NCBI RefSeq assembly: GCF_002215495.1
Contig: NZ_CP021378.1
Location: forward strand, 1-64,000
Direction of reading: 5' to 3'
From: Porphyrobacter sp. CACIAM 03H1
GTDB taxonomy: Bacteria; Pseudomonadota; Alphaproteobacteria; Sphingomonadales; Sphingomonadaceae
DNA: 64,000 nucleotides
This document shows positions 54,172 through 63,507 of this stretch, piece after piece. The position numbers and the translations under genes are program-made. The stretch's first letter is position 1. Every line of letters begins with the position of its first letter. The notes under the pieces are model-generated. The model was not told where the DNA came from and did no database searches. It worked only from the letters and a program-made list of their open reading frames with translations.

Positions 54172-54891
54172 ATGCCGCCTGCTCTTGAAGCGCGTTCGCT
54201 GTCGCTGGTCCGCGACGGGACCACCGTTCTGAACGACGTCTCCTTCGCAGTCGCCCCGGGCGAGGTCTATGCCCTGCTCGGCGGCAACGGCGCGGGCAAG
54301 TCGACGACGCTGCTGACCTTCCTCGGCTTCCTTGCCCCCTCGGGCGGCGAGGTGCTGGTCGCGGGTCGTCCGGTCACGCAGGATATCGAGGCAGCGCGCG
54401 GCGCCATCGCCTACCTGCCCGAAGCCGCCGCGCTCTACGGCCATCTCGATGCATACGAGAACCTCGGCTATTTCCTCGATCTGGCCGGGCGCCGGGTCGA
54501 CCGCGCCGCGATGGACGCCGCGCTCGACCAGGTCGCGCTCCCGGTCGAGGCGCGCGGGCGGCGAATGCAGTCCTATTCCAAGGGGATGCGCCAGAAGACC
54601 GCGATCGCGCTCGCCCTGCTGCGCGACACCCCGATCCTGCTGCTCGACGAGCCGACCTCCGGCCTCGATCCGGTGGCGATCGACGAATTCCACGCGATGG
54701 TGAAGGCGCTGGCGGCAGCGGGGCGCACGGTGCTGATGGTGACGCACGATGTCTATGGCGCGTGCCAGGTCGCCGACCGCGTCGGCCTGCTGCGCGCCGG
54801 ACGGCTGGTGGGAAGTTTCGAGGCGGAGCCCGGCGCGCGGATCGACACCGAGACCGTCCACGCCGCCTTTGCCGCACGCGAGGCGGCATGA
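54172..54891 (+). CDS. ABC transporter ATP-binding protein
   Basis: A 239-residue ATPase. Walker A is GGNGAGKST (about 38-46), the signature is SYSKGMRQK in a CcmA/NosF-like context, Walker B is ILLLDEPTSGLDP, and the switch His lies in MVTHDVYG. The gene starts 20 bp after the receptor gene and overlaps the first permease by four bases. It is a membrane-export type ATPase working with the two DUF3526 permeases that follow. Confidence 0.94.
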   Translation: MPPALEARSLSLVRDGTTVLNDVSFAVAPGEVYALLGGNGAGKSTTLLTFLGFLAPSGGEVLVAGRPVTQDIEAARGAIAYLPEAAALYGHLDAYENLGYFLDLAGRRVDRAAMDAALDQVALPVEARGRRMQSYSKGMRQKTAIALALLRDTPILLLDEPTSGLDPVAIDEFHAMVKALAAAGRTVLMVTHDVYGACQVADRVGLLRAGRLVGSFEAEPGARIDTETVHAAFAAREAA

Positions 54892-56324
54892 GCGCGCCGC
54901 TGCGCATCGCCCGCGAGGAATGGCGGCTGTGGGCGCGCTCGCGGGTTGTGCTGGTCGCCGCCCTGATCGTCGCCGTGCTGCTCGCCGCGACCAGCGTGCT
55001 GACGGCGCTGCGCCTCGCCGAGGAGGCCGAGCGCCGCACGGTGCGGCAGGCGAGTGCCGAGGCAACTTTCTTCTCCCAGCCCGACCGCCATCCGCACCGG
55101 ATGGTCCACTACGGCCACTACGCCTTCCGCACGCCCCCGCCGCTCGCCGCCTTCGATCCGGGGGTGGATGCGGTCACCGGGCAGTCGATCTTCCTCGAAG
55201 GGCACCGCCAGAACACCGCGATGTTCGCCGACACCCGCGCGGCTGCGGACCTCGGCGGCTTTGCGGCGTTAACGCCGGCCAATCTCTACCAGCTGCTGAT
55301 CCCGCTGCTGCTGATCATCATCGGCCACGGCGTGGTGCTGCGCGAGCGCGAGAGCGGAACGCTCTCGGTGCTGCTGGCGCAAGGGCAGGCGGGCCTCGCC
55401 ATTGCGGGCGGCAAGGCGCTCGCGCTGGCAGGGGTGGCGGGCCTGTTCCTGCTACCGGTCGCGGTGCTGGCGGGCCTGTCGCTCGCGGGCGGCGAATCCC
55501 CGCTTGCGGCGGGGCTGCTGGTCGGCGGCTACGCGCTCTACCTCGCCGTGTGGGCAGCGCTGGTGCTGGCGGTCTCGCTGTGGGTGCGCCAGCGCAGCGT
55601 CGCGCTCGGAGTGCTCGTGCTGCTGTGGCTGATGGTCGCGCTGATCGTCCCGCGCATCGGCATCAACGCCGCCAGCGCCGCGATCGACGCCCCCGGCAAG
55701 ATCGAGAGCGATCTCGTGATGCTGGCGGAGGAACGCAAGCTGGGCGACGGGCACAATGCCGCCGACCCGGCCTTCGAGGCGCTCAAGAAGCAGGTGCTCG
55801 AACAATACGAGTCCGAAAGCGTCGAGGAACTGCCGATCAACTGGCGCGGGGTGGTGGCCAGCCATTCCGAAGCCAAACTCACCGCCCTGATGAACACCTA
55901 CGCCGAACGCCGGATGGAGCGCGAGGCGGCGCAGGCGCGGATCGTGACATGGTTCGGCCTCGCCTCGCCGACGCTCGCGGTCGGCGCAGCCTCGCGCACG
56001 CTGGCGGGAACCGACCTTGCGACCCACCACCGCTTCCTGCGCGAAAGCGAGGCGCTGCGCTTCGATTTCGTGCAGGGGCTGAACGATCTCCACGCGACCG
56101 CGCTCACCTATGCCGATGATGCCGCGCGCAGTTCCGACCCGGAGGCGGAAAAGCGCACGCGGATCAATGCGGCATCGTGGCGCCTGCTCGATTCCTTTCG
56201 CTTCGTGCCCGACCCGGCCGAGGCGCGCGCCGCCCGGGCCGCCCTGCCGCTGCTGCTGCTGCTCGGCTGGCTGGCGGTGCTGGGCGGCGCGATCGTGGCC
56301 GGCGCACGGAGGCTCGCGCCATGA
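54888..56324 (+). CDS. ABC-2 type permease with DUF3526
   Basis: A 478-residue inner-membrane permease from ATG 54888. There is one N-terminal helix (VVLVAALIVAVLLAATSVL) and a large periplasmic loop with FFSQPDRHPHRMVHYGHYAFRTPPPLAAFDPGVD. A set of five helices (about 130-270), another loop with helices (ESVEELPINWRGVVA) and a C-terminal helix follow. This is the NosY-like DUF3526 architecture. It is coupled to the ATPase and to the second permease by ATGA overlaps. Confidence 0.9.
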   Translation: MSAPLRIAREEWRLWARSRVVLVAALIVAVLLAATSVLTALRLAEEAERRTVRQASAEATFFSQPDRHPHRMVHYGHYAFRTPPPLAAFDPGVDAVTGQSIFLEGHRQNTAMFADTRAAADLGGFAALTPANLYQLLIPLLLIIIGHGVVLRERESGTLSVLLAQGQAGLAIAGGKALALAGVAGLFLLPVAVLAGLSLAGGESPLAAGLLVGGYALYLAVWAALVLAVSLWVRQRSVALGVLVLLWLMVALIVPRIGINAASAAIDAPGKIESDLVMLAEERKLGDGHNAADPAFEALKKQVLEQYESESVEELPINWRGVVASHSEAKLTALMNTYAERRMEREAAQARIVTWFGLASPTLAVGAASRTLAGTDLATHHRFLRESEALRFDFVQGLNDLHATALTYADDAARSSDPEAEKRTRINAASWRLLDSFRFVPDPAEARAARAALPLLLLLGWLAVLGGAIVAGARRLAP

Positions 56325-57568
56325 GCGGCCTGCTGCGCGAGGCGCGCTTCCTGCTGCGCGACCGGGGGGCGCTGCTGTGGCTGGCGCTCGCGCTGCTGCT
56401 CTCGGCCGCGGCGACGGGCTTCGGCATCGCCGAGGTGCGCGAACAGCGCGCCACCATCGCCGCGTTGCTCGAGGAGGACGCGCGCGACCGGGCCGACGCG
56501 ATTTCCAAGCAGGAGGAATGGGGCGGCGCGGCCTATGCCGCCTTCCACCTTGCCTATGCACCGCCGTCGGACTTCGCCTTCGCCGCGCTCGGCCAGCGCG
56601 ACACCGCGCCTTGGCTCCACCGGGTGCGGATGCTGGCGCTCGAGGGGCAGATCCACGAGGCCGACACGAAGAACGCCGATTTCGGCCTGATCGGGCGGTT
56701 TGATTTCGCCTTTCTGGCGGCGACCATCGCGCCGCTGCTGCTGATCCTGCTGCTCCACGACCTGCGCGCCGGTGAGCGCGTGGCAGGGCGGCACGATCTG
56801 CTGGTGGCGACCGCCGGTGCCCCGCAGCGCCTGTGGCGCCCGCGTGCCGCGGTGCGCTTCGGCGGGCTGGCGCTCGCGCTGCTGCTGCCCTTCTGGATCG
56901 GCGCGGGGATCGAGGGTGCGGGTCTTTCGAAGGCTCTCGCCGCCAGCGGGCTGGTGATCGGCGGGCTCGCGGTCTGGGGGCTGATCGTGGTCGCCATCGG
57001 TCGCTTCGCCGCGCCCCCGCCGGTTCTGCTCGCCGCACTGGTCGGCCTGTGGCTGGCGCTCGCCCTGCTCGTCCCGGCGGTTTCGCGCGCGGCGATTGAG
57101 ACCGCGGTGCCCGTGCCCGACGGGGCGGAGATCCTGATGCTCCAGCGCGAGGCGGTGAACGATGCCTGGGACAAGCCCAAGGCCGCCACGATGGAACCCT
57201 TCCTCGCCCGGCATCCCGAATGGCGGCCGCTCGGAGAAGTCGCCAAGCCCTTCGAGTGGAAGTGGTATTACGCCTTCCAGCAGGTCGGCGATCAGCAGGC
57301 GGAGCCGATCGTGACGGCCTATCGCAAGGGCCGTCTCGCCCGCGATGCAGCGGCGGGGTGGGCAGCGCTGCTCTCGCCTGCGGCCCTTGTCGAACGCGGG
57401 TTCGAGCGGCTCGCGGGGACGGACACGCGCGCGATGATCGCCTATGAAGACCACGTGCGCGCCTTCCATGCCGATCTGCGCGCGTTCCACTATCCGCTCT
57501 TCTTCCGCGATCCGCCCTATGATCCGGTGGTGTTCGAGGGGCTGCCGCGCTACCGGCCCCTGCCATGA
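56321..57568 (+). CDS. ABC-2 type permease with DUF3526 (second)
   Basis: A 415-residue permease from ATG 56321 with the same plan as its neighbour: an N-terminal helix (LLWLALALLLSAAATGFGI), a periplasmic loop (YAAFHLAYAPPSDFAFAALGQRDTAPW), five helices, then a conserved loop with EWKWYYAFQQVGDQQ. The two permeases are paralogous but divergent and probably form a heterodimer. The end overlaps the deacylase gene by four bases. Confidence 0.9.
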   Translation: MSGLLREARFLLRDRGALLWLALALLLSAAATGFGIAEVREQRATIAALLEEDARDRADAISKQEEWGGAAYAAFHLAYAPPSDFAFAALGQRDTAPWLHRVRMLALEGQIHEADTKNADFGLIGRFDFAFLAATIAPLLLILLLHDLRAGERVAGRHDLLVATAGAPQRLWRPRAAVRFGGLALALLLPFWIGAGIEGAGLSKALAASGLVIGGLAVWGLIVVAIGRFAAPPPVLLAALVGLWLALALLVPAVSRAAIETAVPVPDGAEILMLQREAVNDAWDKPKAATMEPFLARHPEWRPLGEVAKPFEWKWYYAFQQVGDQQAEPIVTAYRKGRLARDAAAGWAALLSPAALVERGFERLAGTDTRAMIAYEDHVRAFHADLRAFHYPLFFRDPPYDPVVFEGLPRYRPLP

Positions 57569-58632
57569 GCCTTGCCCGCCTGATCTGCACCGCCCTGCTG
57601 CTGCTCTTCGCCCCGGCGCTCGCCGCAGCGGAAGACCCGGCGCCTTTCGTCATCGCCGGAGAGACCGTCGCCCCGGGCACCCGCGCCGATTTCCGCATCC
57701 CCGTGCCCGAAGGCAGCGACGGGTCGACCTTCATCCCCGTGAGCGTCATCCACGGCGCCCGCGAAGGCCGGGTGCTGGCGGTGGTGGCGGGTGTCCACGG
57801 CTTCGAATTCGCCTCGATCCTCGCCGCTGAGCGGCTCGCCGAGCGGGTCGATCCCGCGCGCCTATTCGGCACGCTGGTGCTGGTGCGCGTCGCCAACATC
57901 CCGGGCTTCGAGGGCCGCTCGCCGAACGTCAATCCGGTCGACCGCAAGAACCTCAACCGCGTCTTCCCCGGCAAGGCGGACGGCACCCAGACCGAACGCA
58001 TCGCCGATCTCATCGCGCGCGAGGTGGTCGCCCGCAGCGACTTCCTGATGGACGTGCACAGCGGCGATGGGGCCGAGTTCCTCGACCCTTTCATCGGCGT
58101 CTACGGCGGGCCGCTCGCGACCGATTTCCCGCTGGCGTTGAAGGTGGCGCAGGGCTTCGGCTTTCCCAACATCGTGCGCTACGCGATGCAGACGCAGGCG
58201 CAGATCGACACCGGGCGCTCGCTCAACCGGCAGGGCGTGGCGATGGGCAAGCCCACGATCCTGGTCGAGATCGGCCAGAACGGCAGCCGCGAGGAGGCCC
58301 ATGTGGCCGCGATCGTCGCGGGGGTCGAGAACGCGCTGGCGATCCTCGGCATGAGTGACGCACCGGTGCAAGCGGCCCCCGCGCCCACCCGGCTGTTCGA
58401 GGGCACCACCGCGCTCGCGGCCGGCCATGCGGGCGTCTATCACCCCGTCGACGCCCGCCCCCGCGCACTCAAGAAGGGTGAGTTGGTCGGCATCATCCGC
58501 GACTACGCCGGCAAGGAGATCGAACGGCTGCTTTCCCCCGTGGACGGCCATGCGCTCTACGGCATCACCGGCCCGCCGGTCGAGCCCGGCGACGGCGTGG
58601 TGACGATCGCGCTCCCCACCGACGGCTTCTGA
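57565..58632 (+). CDS. exported succinylglutamate desuccinylase/aspartoacylase-type (M14) enzyme
   Basis: A 355-residue zinc enzyme with a signal peptide (LICTALLLLFAPALAAAED), hence periplasmic. Zinc ligands follow the AstE/AspA plan: HxxE in VHGFEFAS and the second His in FLMDVHSGD. The catalytic Glu is in ILVEIGQNG and the Arg region in NLNRVFPGK. Family members remove acyl groups from amino acids or split small amides. Export and coupling to a TonB receptor and ABC transporter suggest processing of an imported or exported small molecule. Substrate unknown. Confidence 0.88.
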   Translation: MSLARLICTALLLLFAPALAAAEDPAPFVIAGETVAPGTRADFRIPVPEGSDGSTFIPVSVIHGAREGRVLAVVAGVHGFEFASILAAERLAERVDPARLFGTLVLVRVANIPGFEGRSPNVNPVDRKNLNRVFPGKADGTQTERIADLIAREVVARSDFLMDVHSGDGAEFLDPFIGVYGGPLATDFPLALKVAQGFGFPNIVRYAMQTQAQIDTGRSLNRQGVAMGKPTILVEIGQNGSREEAHVAAIVAGVENALAILGMSDAPVQAAPAPTRLFEGTTALAAGHAGVYHPVDARPRALKKGELVGIIRDYAGKEIERLLSPVDGHALYGITGPPVEPGDGVVTIALPTDGF

Positions 58633-58672
58633 GCGCGCCGGACAGGGGGCGATGCCGGCAGCGGCCGCCCCG

Positions 58673-59728
58673 TCAGGCGGTGCTTTCGGGAAAGCGGGCG
58701 CGGGTGCGGTTGGCGAAGGCGACCAGCGAGAGCATCACCGGCACCTCGACCAGCACGCCGACCACCGTCGCCAGCGCCGCGCCGCTCGACAGGCCGAACA
58801 GCCCGATGGCCACCGCCACCGCCAGCTCGAAGAAGTTCGAGGTGCCGATCAGCGCGCAGGGTGCGGCAATGGCATGAGGCACCCGCCACGCATAGGCCCA
58901 GGCATAGGCAGCGGCGAAGATGCCGTAGGACTGGATTATGATCGGCACCGCAATCAGCGCGATCAGCAGGGGATTGGCGATGATTGTCCCGGCCTGAAAG
59001 GCGAACAGCAGCACGACCGTCGCCAGCAGGCCGATGATCGACCATGGCTTCAATCGCGCGGTGAAGCCATCGATCGCCGCCGCATCGCCGCCGTGGCCTG
59101 CGATCACGCGGGCGCGGGTCCATGCCCCTGCCGCCAGCGGGATCACCACGTAAAGCACCACCGACAAGAGCAGCGTCTCCCACGGCACCACGATATCGGT
59201 GACGCCCAGCAGCAGCGCCACGATCGGGGCGAAGGCGACGATCATCACGAGGTCGTTCACGGAGACCTGCACCAGTGTGTAGGCCGGATCGCCGCGGGTC
59301 ATCTGCGACCATACGAAGACCATCGCGGTGCAGGGGGCCGCGCCCAGCAGGATGAGCCCGGCGATATACTCCTGTGCGTCGGCGCGGGGCAGCAGGCCGG
59401 CATAGAGATAGTCGAAGAACAGCACCGCCAGCGCCGCCATGGTGAAGGGCTTGACCAGCCAGTTGATCGCCAGCGTGATGACCAGACCTTTCGGCTTCCT
59501 GCCGATGTCCCTGATGCTCCCGAAATCGACCCCGACCATCATCGGGAAGATCATCGCCCAGATCAGCACCGCGACGACGAGGTTGACCGAGGCATATTCC
59601 AGCCCCGCCAGCACGCCGACCGCATCGGGCGCCACAAGTCCCAAGCCGAGCCCGGCAAGGATCGCGAGCAGCACCCACAGCGAAAGATACCGCTCGAACA
59701 GGCCGAGCGGCGAGGTCGCTTCGTTCAT
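58673..59728 (-). CDS. ACR3-family arsenite efflux permease
   Basis: A 351-residue inner-membrane carrier with ten predicted helices that expels arsenite. Typical elements: [22 protein letters not shown], the conserved Cys in [34 protein letters not shown] and [22 protein letters not shown]. It is last in the operon and touches the arsC stop. ACR3 (not ArsB) is the carrier type. Confidence 0.96.
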   Translation of the reverse strand: MNEATSPLGLFERYLSLWVLLAILAGLGLGLVAPDAVGVLAGLEYASVNLVVAVLIWAMIFPMMVGVDFGSIRDIGRKPKGLVITLAINWLVKPFTMAALAVLFFDYLYAGLLPRADAQEYIAGLILLGAAPCTAMVFVWSQMTRGDPAYTLVQVSVNDLVMIVAFAPIVALLLGVTDIVVPWETLLLSVVLYVVIPLAAGAWTRARVIAGHGGDAAAIDGFTARLKPWSIIGLLATVVLLFAFQAGTIIANPLLIALIAVPIIIQSYGIFAAAYAWAYAWRVPHAIAAPCALIGTSNFFELAVAVAIGLFGLSSGAALATVVGVLVEVPVMLSLVAFANRTRARFPESTA

Positions 59729-60219
59729 CACGCCGCCCCCTCCATCGCGCCGATCCGGGCAAGGGCTGCCTGCAGGGCGGACTTGTCCATCGCCGCCCGG
59801 TCGAGCGCGAGGAACGCCCGCACCCGCATTTCCAGCAGCCGCCAGGTTTCCTCGAAAGCGGCGTCGACCTCGGCCTCGCTGCCGGTCACCTCGGCAGGAT
59901 CGGGGAGACCCCAATGGGCCTTCAGCGGGCTGCCCATGAACACCGGGCAAGCCTCGCCCGCAGCATTGCCGCACACGGTAATTGCCAGATCGATCGGCGG
60001 AGCGTCGGGGCCGGTGAACTCGTTCCAGCTCTTCGACCGCAACGGCGCGGTGTCGATCCCCCGGCGTTCGAGCAGCCGCAGCGCGCCGGGGTGCGGCACG
60101 CCCTTGGGCTTGCTCCCCGCGCTGAAGGCCCGGACCTGACCTTGCCCGAGGTGGTCGAACAGCGCCTCGCCAAGGATCGAGCGGGCGGAATTGCCCGTGC
60201 ACAGCACCAGAATGTTCAT
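59728..60219 (-). CDS. arsC: arsenate reductase, thioredoxin-coupled type
   Basis: A 163-residue LMW-phosphatase-fold reductase converting arsenate to arsenite. It starts [18 protein letters not shown], in which CX5R is the P-loop, and has the resolving Cys pair in [12 protein letters not shown]. The C-terminal 40 residues ([19 protein letters not shown]) form a helix extension common in proteobacterial members. Start ATG 60219; the ACR3 gene follows with overlap. Confidence 0.94.
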   Translation of the reverse strand: MNILVLCTGNSARSILGEALFDHLGQGQVRAFSAGSKPKGVPHPGALRLLERRGIDTAPLRSKSWNEFTGPDAPPIDLAITVCGNAAGEACPVFMGSPLKAHWGLPDPAEVTGSEAEVDAAFEETWRLLEMRVRAFLALDRAAMDKSALQAALARIGAMEGAA

Positions 60220-60239
60220 GGTCGCCCCCGCGGTCGGGT

Positions 60240-60710
60240 TCAGCAGCAGGACGGCGCCGCGGCCGCGCTCTGCGGCACGCAGCACGCGCCCGCCGCGGCA
60301 TCGGCATTGGCGAGCTGTTCGAGATCGGGGCTGCCGCCATAGGTGGTGCTGCCGCCGGTGGTCAGGAAGGCCTCCCACACAACCCCGTCGGGGTCGGCGA
60401 TCCAGCTCTTTTCCGACTTTGCATAGCAGCAGGTGGTCGCGCCCTCCTCCAGCACAGGGCGGTCGGCGGCCTTGAGGCGGGCATAGACCTCGGCCAGTTC
60501 GCCCTCGTCCTCGACCTGCAAGCCGACGTGCTCGATGCCCTTCGTCGCCCCCTCGCGCATCGAGATCGCGAAGTTGATGCGCGGGTCCTCGAGCATCCAC
60601 TTGGCATAATCCGCCTTCACCACGCTCGGCGCGGCGCCGAAGAGGTGGGTGTAGAAGGCGATCGAGGCATCGAGGTCGGTCACGCCGACGTGGAGGTGAA
60701 AGCGTTTCAT
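60240..60710 (-). CDS. arsI: ArsI-type C-As lyase (VOC fold)
   Basis: A 156-residue VOC-family protein resembling ArsI/Cad[51 protein letters not shown], and the diagnostic vicinal Cys in [25 protein letters not shown] provides the metal-ligand Glu. ArsI cleaves methyl groups from trivalent organoarsenicals and aromatic arsenicals. A Cys-rich C-terminus (GACCVPQ, PSCC) adds possible arsenic ligands. It is coupled to arsR by one base. Confidence 0.92.
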   Translation of the reverse strand: MKRFHLHVGVTDLDASIAFYTHLFGAAPSVVKADYAKWMLEDPRINFAISMREGATKGIEHVGLQVEDEGELAEVYARLKAADRPVLEEGATTCCYAKSEKSWIADPDGVVWEAFLTTGGSTTYGGSPDLEQLANADAAAGACCVPQSAAAAPSCC

Positions 60711-61063
60711 CAGGCGTTCTTCCGGTTGGTTGCAGGTTCGCAAGCGACGGCATCGGCACAAGCCGCGCCGCCGCAGCAGTTTTCGGTGAGGTAGCCCATC
60801 AGCGCATTCATCGCGCCGTAGTCGGCCGAATAGAGGATCGACCGGCTCTCGCGCCGCTGGGTGACGAGGCCCGCGTTGGCGAGCTGGGCAAGGTGGAAGC
60901 TCATCGAGGAGGGCGGCACGCCGAGCTTTTCGGCGAGCACGCCGGCCGGAATACCCTCGGCCCCGGCCTGCACGAGCAGGCGGAAGGCGGCGAGCCGATG
61001 CTCTTGCGCGAGCGCGCCCAACGCGCGGATGACGGCTTCTGCCTGCAACAGAGGCGCTCCCAT
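60710..61063 (-). CDS. arsR: ArsR-family repressor
   Basis: A 117-residue arsenic-responsive repressor and first gene of the operon. The winged helix is HRLAAFRLLVQAGAEGIPAGVLAEKLGVPPSSMSFHLAQLANAGLVTQRRESRSILYS. The usual ELCVCDL motif in the DNA-binding helix is absent. Instead the C-terminus carries ENCCGGAACADAVAC, a C-terminal metal site seen in the other ArsR subtype. An inverted repeat overlaps its promoter at 61066-61081. Confidence 0.94.
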   Translation of the reverse strand: MGAPLLQAEAVIRALGALAQEHRLAAFRLLVQAGAEGIPAGVLAEKLGVPPSSMSFHLAQLANAGLVTQRRESRSILYSADYGAMNALMGYLTENCCGGAACADAVACEPATNRKNA

Positions 61064-61065
61064 AG

Positions 61066-61081
61066 TTCTATAATGGTAGAA
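61066..61081 (-). promoter_or_regulatory. probable ArsR operator
   Basis: Inverted repeat TTCTATAATGGTAGAA, with TTCTA and TAGAA arms and a 6-base centre, begins three bases upstream of the arsR start codon. An AT-rich ATAAT-like box lies within it. Position and symmetry fit autorepression by ArsR. Confidence 0.7.
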
Positions 61082-61185
61082 TTATCAAACTTTGGGAGCG
61101 GCGTCAAATCCTGCGGTCCGGCGGCACGACCCGCCGGAATCTGCAGCGGGGCACTTTGACGAGGGTACGGAACGAATGGTCGCAT

Positions 61186-61203
61186 TTGTCACATAATTGA
61201 CGC
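61186..61203 (+). promoter_or_regulatory. Pho-box candidate before the porin gene
   Basis: TTGTCAC-ATAA-TTGACGC has the 7-4-7 layout of the PhoB box (two TGTCA-type heptamers around an A/T tetramer). It lies about 70 bp before the porin start, where a PhoB-activated promoter would be expected. A better copy occurs before phoU (63490-63507). Confidence 0.6.
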
Positions 61204-61271
61204 TAAATGGACATAGTCGCCTGCCGCAGTCGGCTCATGTCGAAACCGGCGAGTGCGAAGGCAGCTTTGTC

Positions 61272-62771
61272 ATGATACGAATGTCCGGTGGCGGCGCCAT
61301 CATCGCGTCTGCCGCCGCCCTGCTGGCGGCAACGAGCGCTCCGGCCCTTGCCGCCGCCAGCGCCGGTCCTGTGCCGAGCGAAGCCGATCAGGCGCGCACG
61401 ATCGCCAACCTCCAGCGCCAGATCGACGAGCTGAAAGCGATGGTCGAGGCGCTTCAGGCAGACCGGTCCCGTGCAGCCCCGCCCCAGCCCTCGGCCGCAC
61501 CCGCCGCCTCGCCGCCCCCAGTGGCAATCGCAAGCCCGACCCCGGCCCCGTCCCCTGCGACGATCACGCCGCCGGCAGACGCGGGCCAGATCCGCCTCGC
61601 CGTTGCACCTGCTCCGGCCAAACCCAAGGCGTGGTACGAAAAGCTGCGCCTGCGCGGCTATACCCAGCTGCGCTTCAACCAGATCATCTCCGGCGATTCG
61701 AACGCGCCCGCCGGCATCTCGCGCCTGCGCTCGATCCATGACAGCGCGATCAATGCCGACAGCAACTTCAGCTTCCGCCGGCTGCGCATGATCATCCAGG
61801 GCGACCTCAACGATCATGTCTCGCTCTACTTCCAGCCGGATTTCGCCGCTTCGGTCTCGAACCAGTCGGTCGGCGAGCGGCGCGAAGGGACGGTCTCGCT
61901 GCGGGACATGTATGCCGATGTCTTCCCCTTCGACGACAAGTCCTTCCGCATCCGGCTCGGCCAGTCGAAGGTGCCCTATGGCTGGGAGAACATGCAGTCC
62001 TCGTCCAACCGCCTCGCGCTTGACCGCACCGACGGCATCAACAGCGCCGCCGCAGGCGAGCGCGATCTCGGTATCGTCGCCTATTACACCCCGCCGAAGG
62101 TGCAGGCGATCTGGGACCGGCTCGCCAAGGACGGGCACAAGCTTTTCGGAAATTACGGCGCCTTCGGCTTCGGTGCCTTCAACGGGCAGGGCCTCAACCG
62201 CACCGAAGCCGACGACAACGTGATGCTCGTGGGCCTTGCCACCTGGCCCTTCGAACTCGACGGGCTCGGGCTGGAAGGGCAGGTGTTCGAAATCGGCGGG
62301 TCGGTGATGAGGAACCGCATCCGGCCGGAAATCCGCACCGGCGGGCTGAGCGCCGCCGGATTCAAGGACAACCGCGCGCTGATCCACGCGATCCTCTACC
62401 CCAACCCGATCGGCGTGCAGGGGGAATGGAACTGGGGCACGGGCCCAGAATTCGTCCCAGCCACGGGCCGGATCGAGGAACGTCCGCTGACTGGCGGCTA
62501 TGTCCAGCTGATGGGCAAGATCGACGACTCGCCGATCGGCCCCTTCTATCCCTTCGCGCGCTGGCAGTATTACCGCGGCGGCTTCAAGGCCGCGGTCAAC
62601 GCGCCGCGGTTGGAGACCGAGGAGCTGGAACTGGGCTTCGAATTCCAGCTCGACCCCGCCTTGGAGATCACCACCACCTATGGCTGGGCCTCGCGCAAGG
62701 AGGCGGACGAGCGCCGGCTCGGGCAGGCCGAAGGGCAAATCCTGCGGGTGCAGGCGCAGTGGAACTATTGA
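61272..62771 (+). CDS. phosphate-selective porin (OprP/OprO family)
   Basis: A 499-residue outer-membrane porin; start ATG 61272, with ATG 61281 as an alternative. A signal peptide (AAALLAATSAPALAA) is followed by a trimerising coiled coil (DQARTIANLQRQIDELKAMVEAL), a Pro/Ala-rich linker and a 16-strand barrel. Typical barrel features are YTQLRFNQIISGD, FSFRRLRMIIQGDLNDHVSLYFQPDF, RIRLGQSKVPYGWENMQSS and the closing WNY. It takes up phosphate under starvation, as the Pho-box-like site and the convergent phoU gene suggest. Confidence 0.92.
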   Translation: MIRMSGGGAIIASAAALLAATSAPALAAASAGPVPSEADQARTIANLQRQIDELKAMVEALQADRSRAAPPQPSAAPAASPPPVAIASPTPAPSPATITPPADAGQIRLAVAPAPAKPKAWYEKLRLRGYTQLRFNQIISGDSNAPAGISRLRSIHDSAINADSNFSFRRLRMIIQGDLNDHVSLYFQPDFAASVSNQSVGERREGTVSLRDMYADVFPFDDKSFRIRLGQSKVPYGWENMQSSSNRLALDRTDGINSAAAGERDLGIVAYYTPPKVQAIWDRLAKDGHKLFGNYGAFGFGAFNGQGLNRTEADDNVMLVGLATWPFELDGLGLEGQVFEIGGSVMRNRIRPEIRTGGLSAAGFKDNRALIHAILYPNPIGVQGEWNWGTGPEFVPATGRIEERPLTGGYVQLMGKIDDSPIGPFYPFARWQYYRGGFKAAVNAPRLETEELELGFEFQLDPALEITTTYGWASRKEADERRLGQAEGQILRVQAQWNY

Positions 62772-62795
62772 CCCGGCACCTGCGGTGGCCGGGGG

Positions 62796-63461
62796 CTATT
62801 CGCCGGTGAGCATGTAGGCGACGTCCCCGGCGATCTTGGTGGCGTAGTCGCCGACCCGTTCCAGCTGCTTGGCGATCAGGATCAGCTGGAGGCCGTCACC
62901 GCTGCCGAGTGTGCCTTCGTCCATCGCCTCGCGGCACGCACGGATCAGCGCGTCGTTCATCGCGTTGAGCTCGGCGTCGGAGGACATGACCTCGCCGGCA
63001 AGCTCCCGCGAACCCTCGTTGAAGCTGGCGATCGCCTTTGCCACCATCTCGCCGGCATGGCGCTCCATTGCCCTAAGCAGCGGGAAACGCGGCCCAAGAA
63101 CGGCAAGGTCGACCTCCTCGTGCCGCCGGGCAATGCGCTTGGCCTGGTCGCCGGTCCGCTCGAGCATCTTGCCGATCCGGATCGCGGCCATCAGGTAGCG
63201 CAGATCCTCCGCCATCGGCGCACGAGACATGATGATTAGCAGGGCCCGTCTCTCGAGCGACCGTTCGAGTTCGTCGATCGCCTTGTCCTGCGCCACCACC
63301 TGCATCGCCGCGACCCTGTCGGCCTTGCAGAGGGCATGGAGCGCGCCGGACAGCATCGCCTGCGCCTCGTCGGCCATCCGGTTGATGATCGACCGGACTT
63401 CCGCAAGCTGCAGGTTATACGAGGAAACCGTATGGGGGCGGTCGATTACGGGGTGCGCCAT
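62796..63461 (-). CDS. phoU: phosphate signalling protein PhoU
   Basis: A 221-residue cytoplasmic three-helix-bundle protein that restrains the PhoR/PhoB response and Pst transport. The two helical repeats and metal-binding E/D motifs are clear: EVRSIINRMADEAQAML, VVAQDKAIDELERSLERRALLII, RISKMLERTGDQAKRI-like (RIGKMLERTGDQAKRIA) and ILIAKQLERVGDYATKIAGDVAYML. It stands alone here, whereas it usually ends a pst operon. A strong Pho box lies 29 bp upstream. Confidence 0.95.
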   Translation of the reverse strand: MAHPVIDRPHTVSSYNLQLAEVRSIINRMADEAQAMLSGALHALCKADRVAAMQVVAQDKAIDELERSLERRALLIIMSRAPMAEDLRYLMAAIRIGKMLERTGDQAKRIARRHEEVDLAVLGPRFPLLRAMERHAGEMVAKAIASFNEGSRELAGEVMSSDAELNAMNDALIRACREAMDEGTLGSGDGLQLILIAKQLERVGDYATKIAGDVAYMLTGE

Positions 63462-63489
63462 CGCCGGATTATGACAGTTTTCTTACAAT

Positions 63490-63507
63490 GTGCAAGTTTT
63501 GTGACAG
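63490..63507 (-). promoter_or_regulatory. Pho box before phoU
   Basis: Read on the minus strand: CTGTCAC-AAAA-CTTGCAC, the 7-4-7 PhoB layout with a perfect first heptamer. A further ACTGTCAT occurs closer to the gene (63471-63478). It indicates PhoB control of phoU. Confidence 0.8.
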
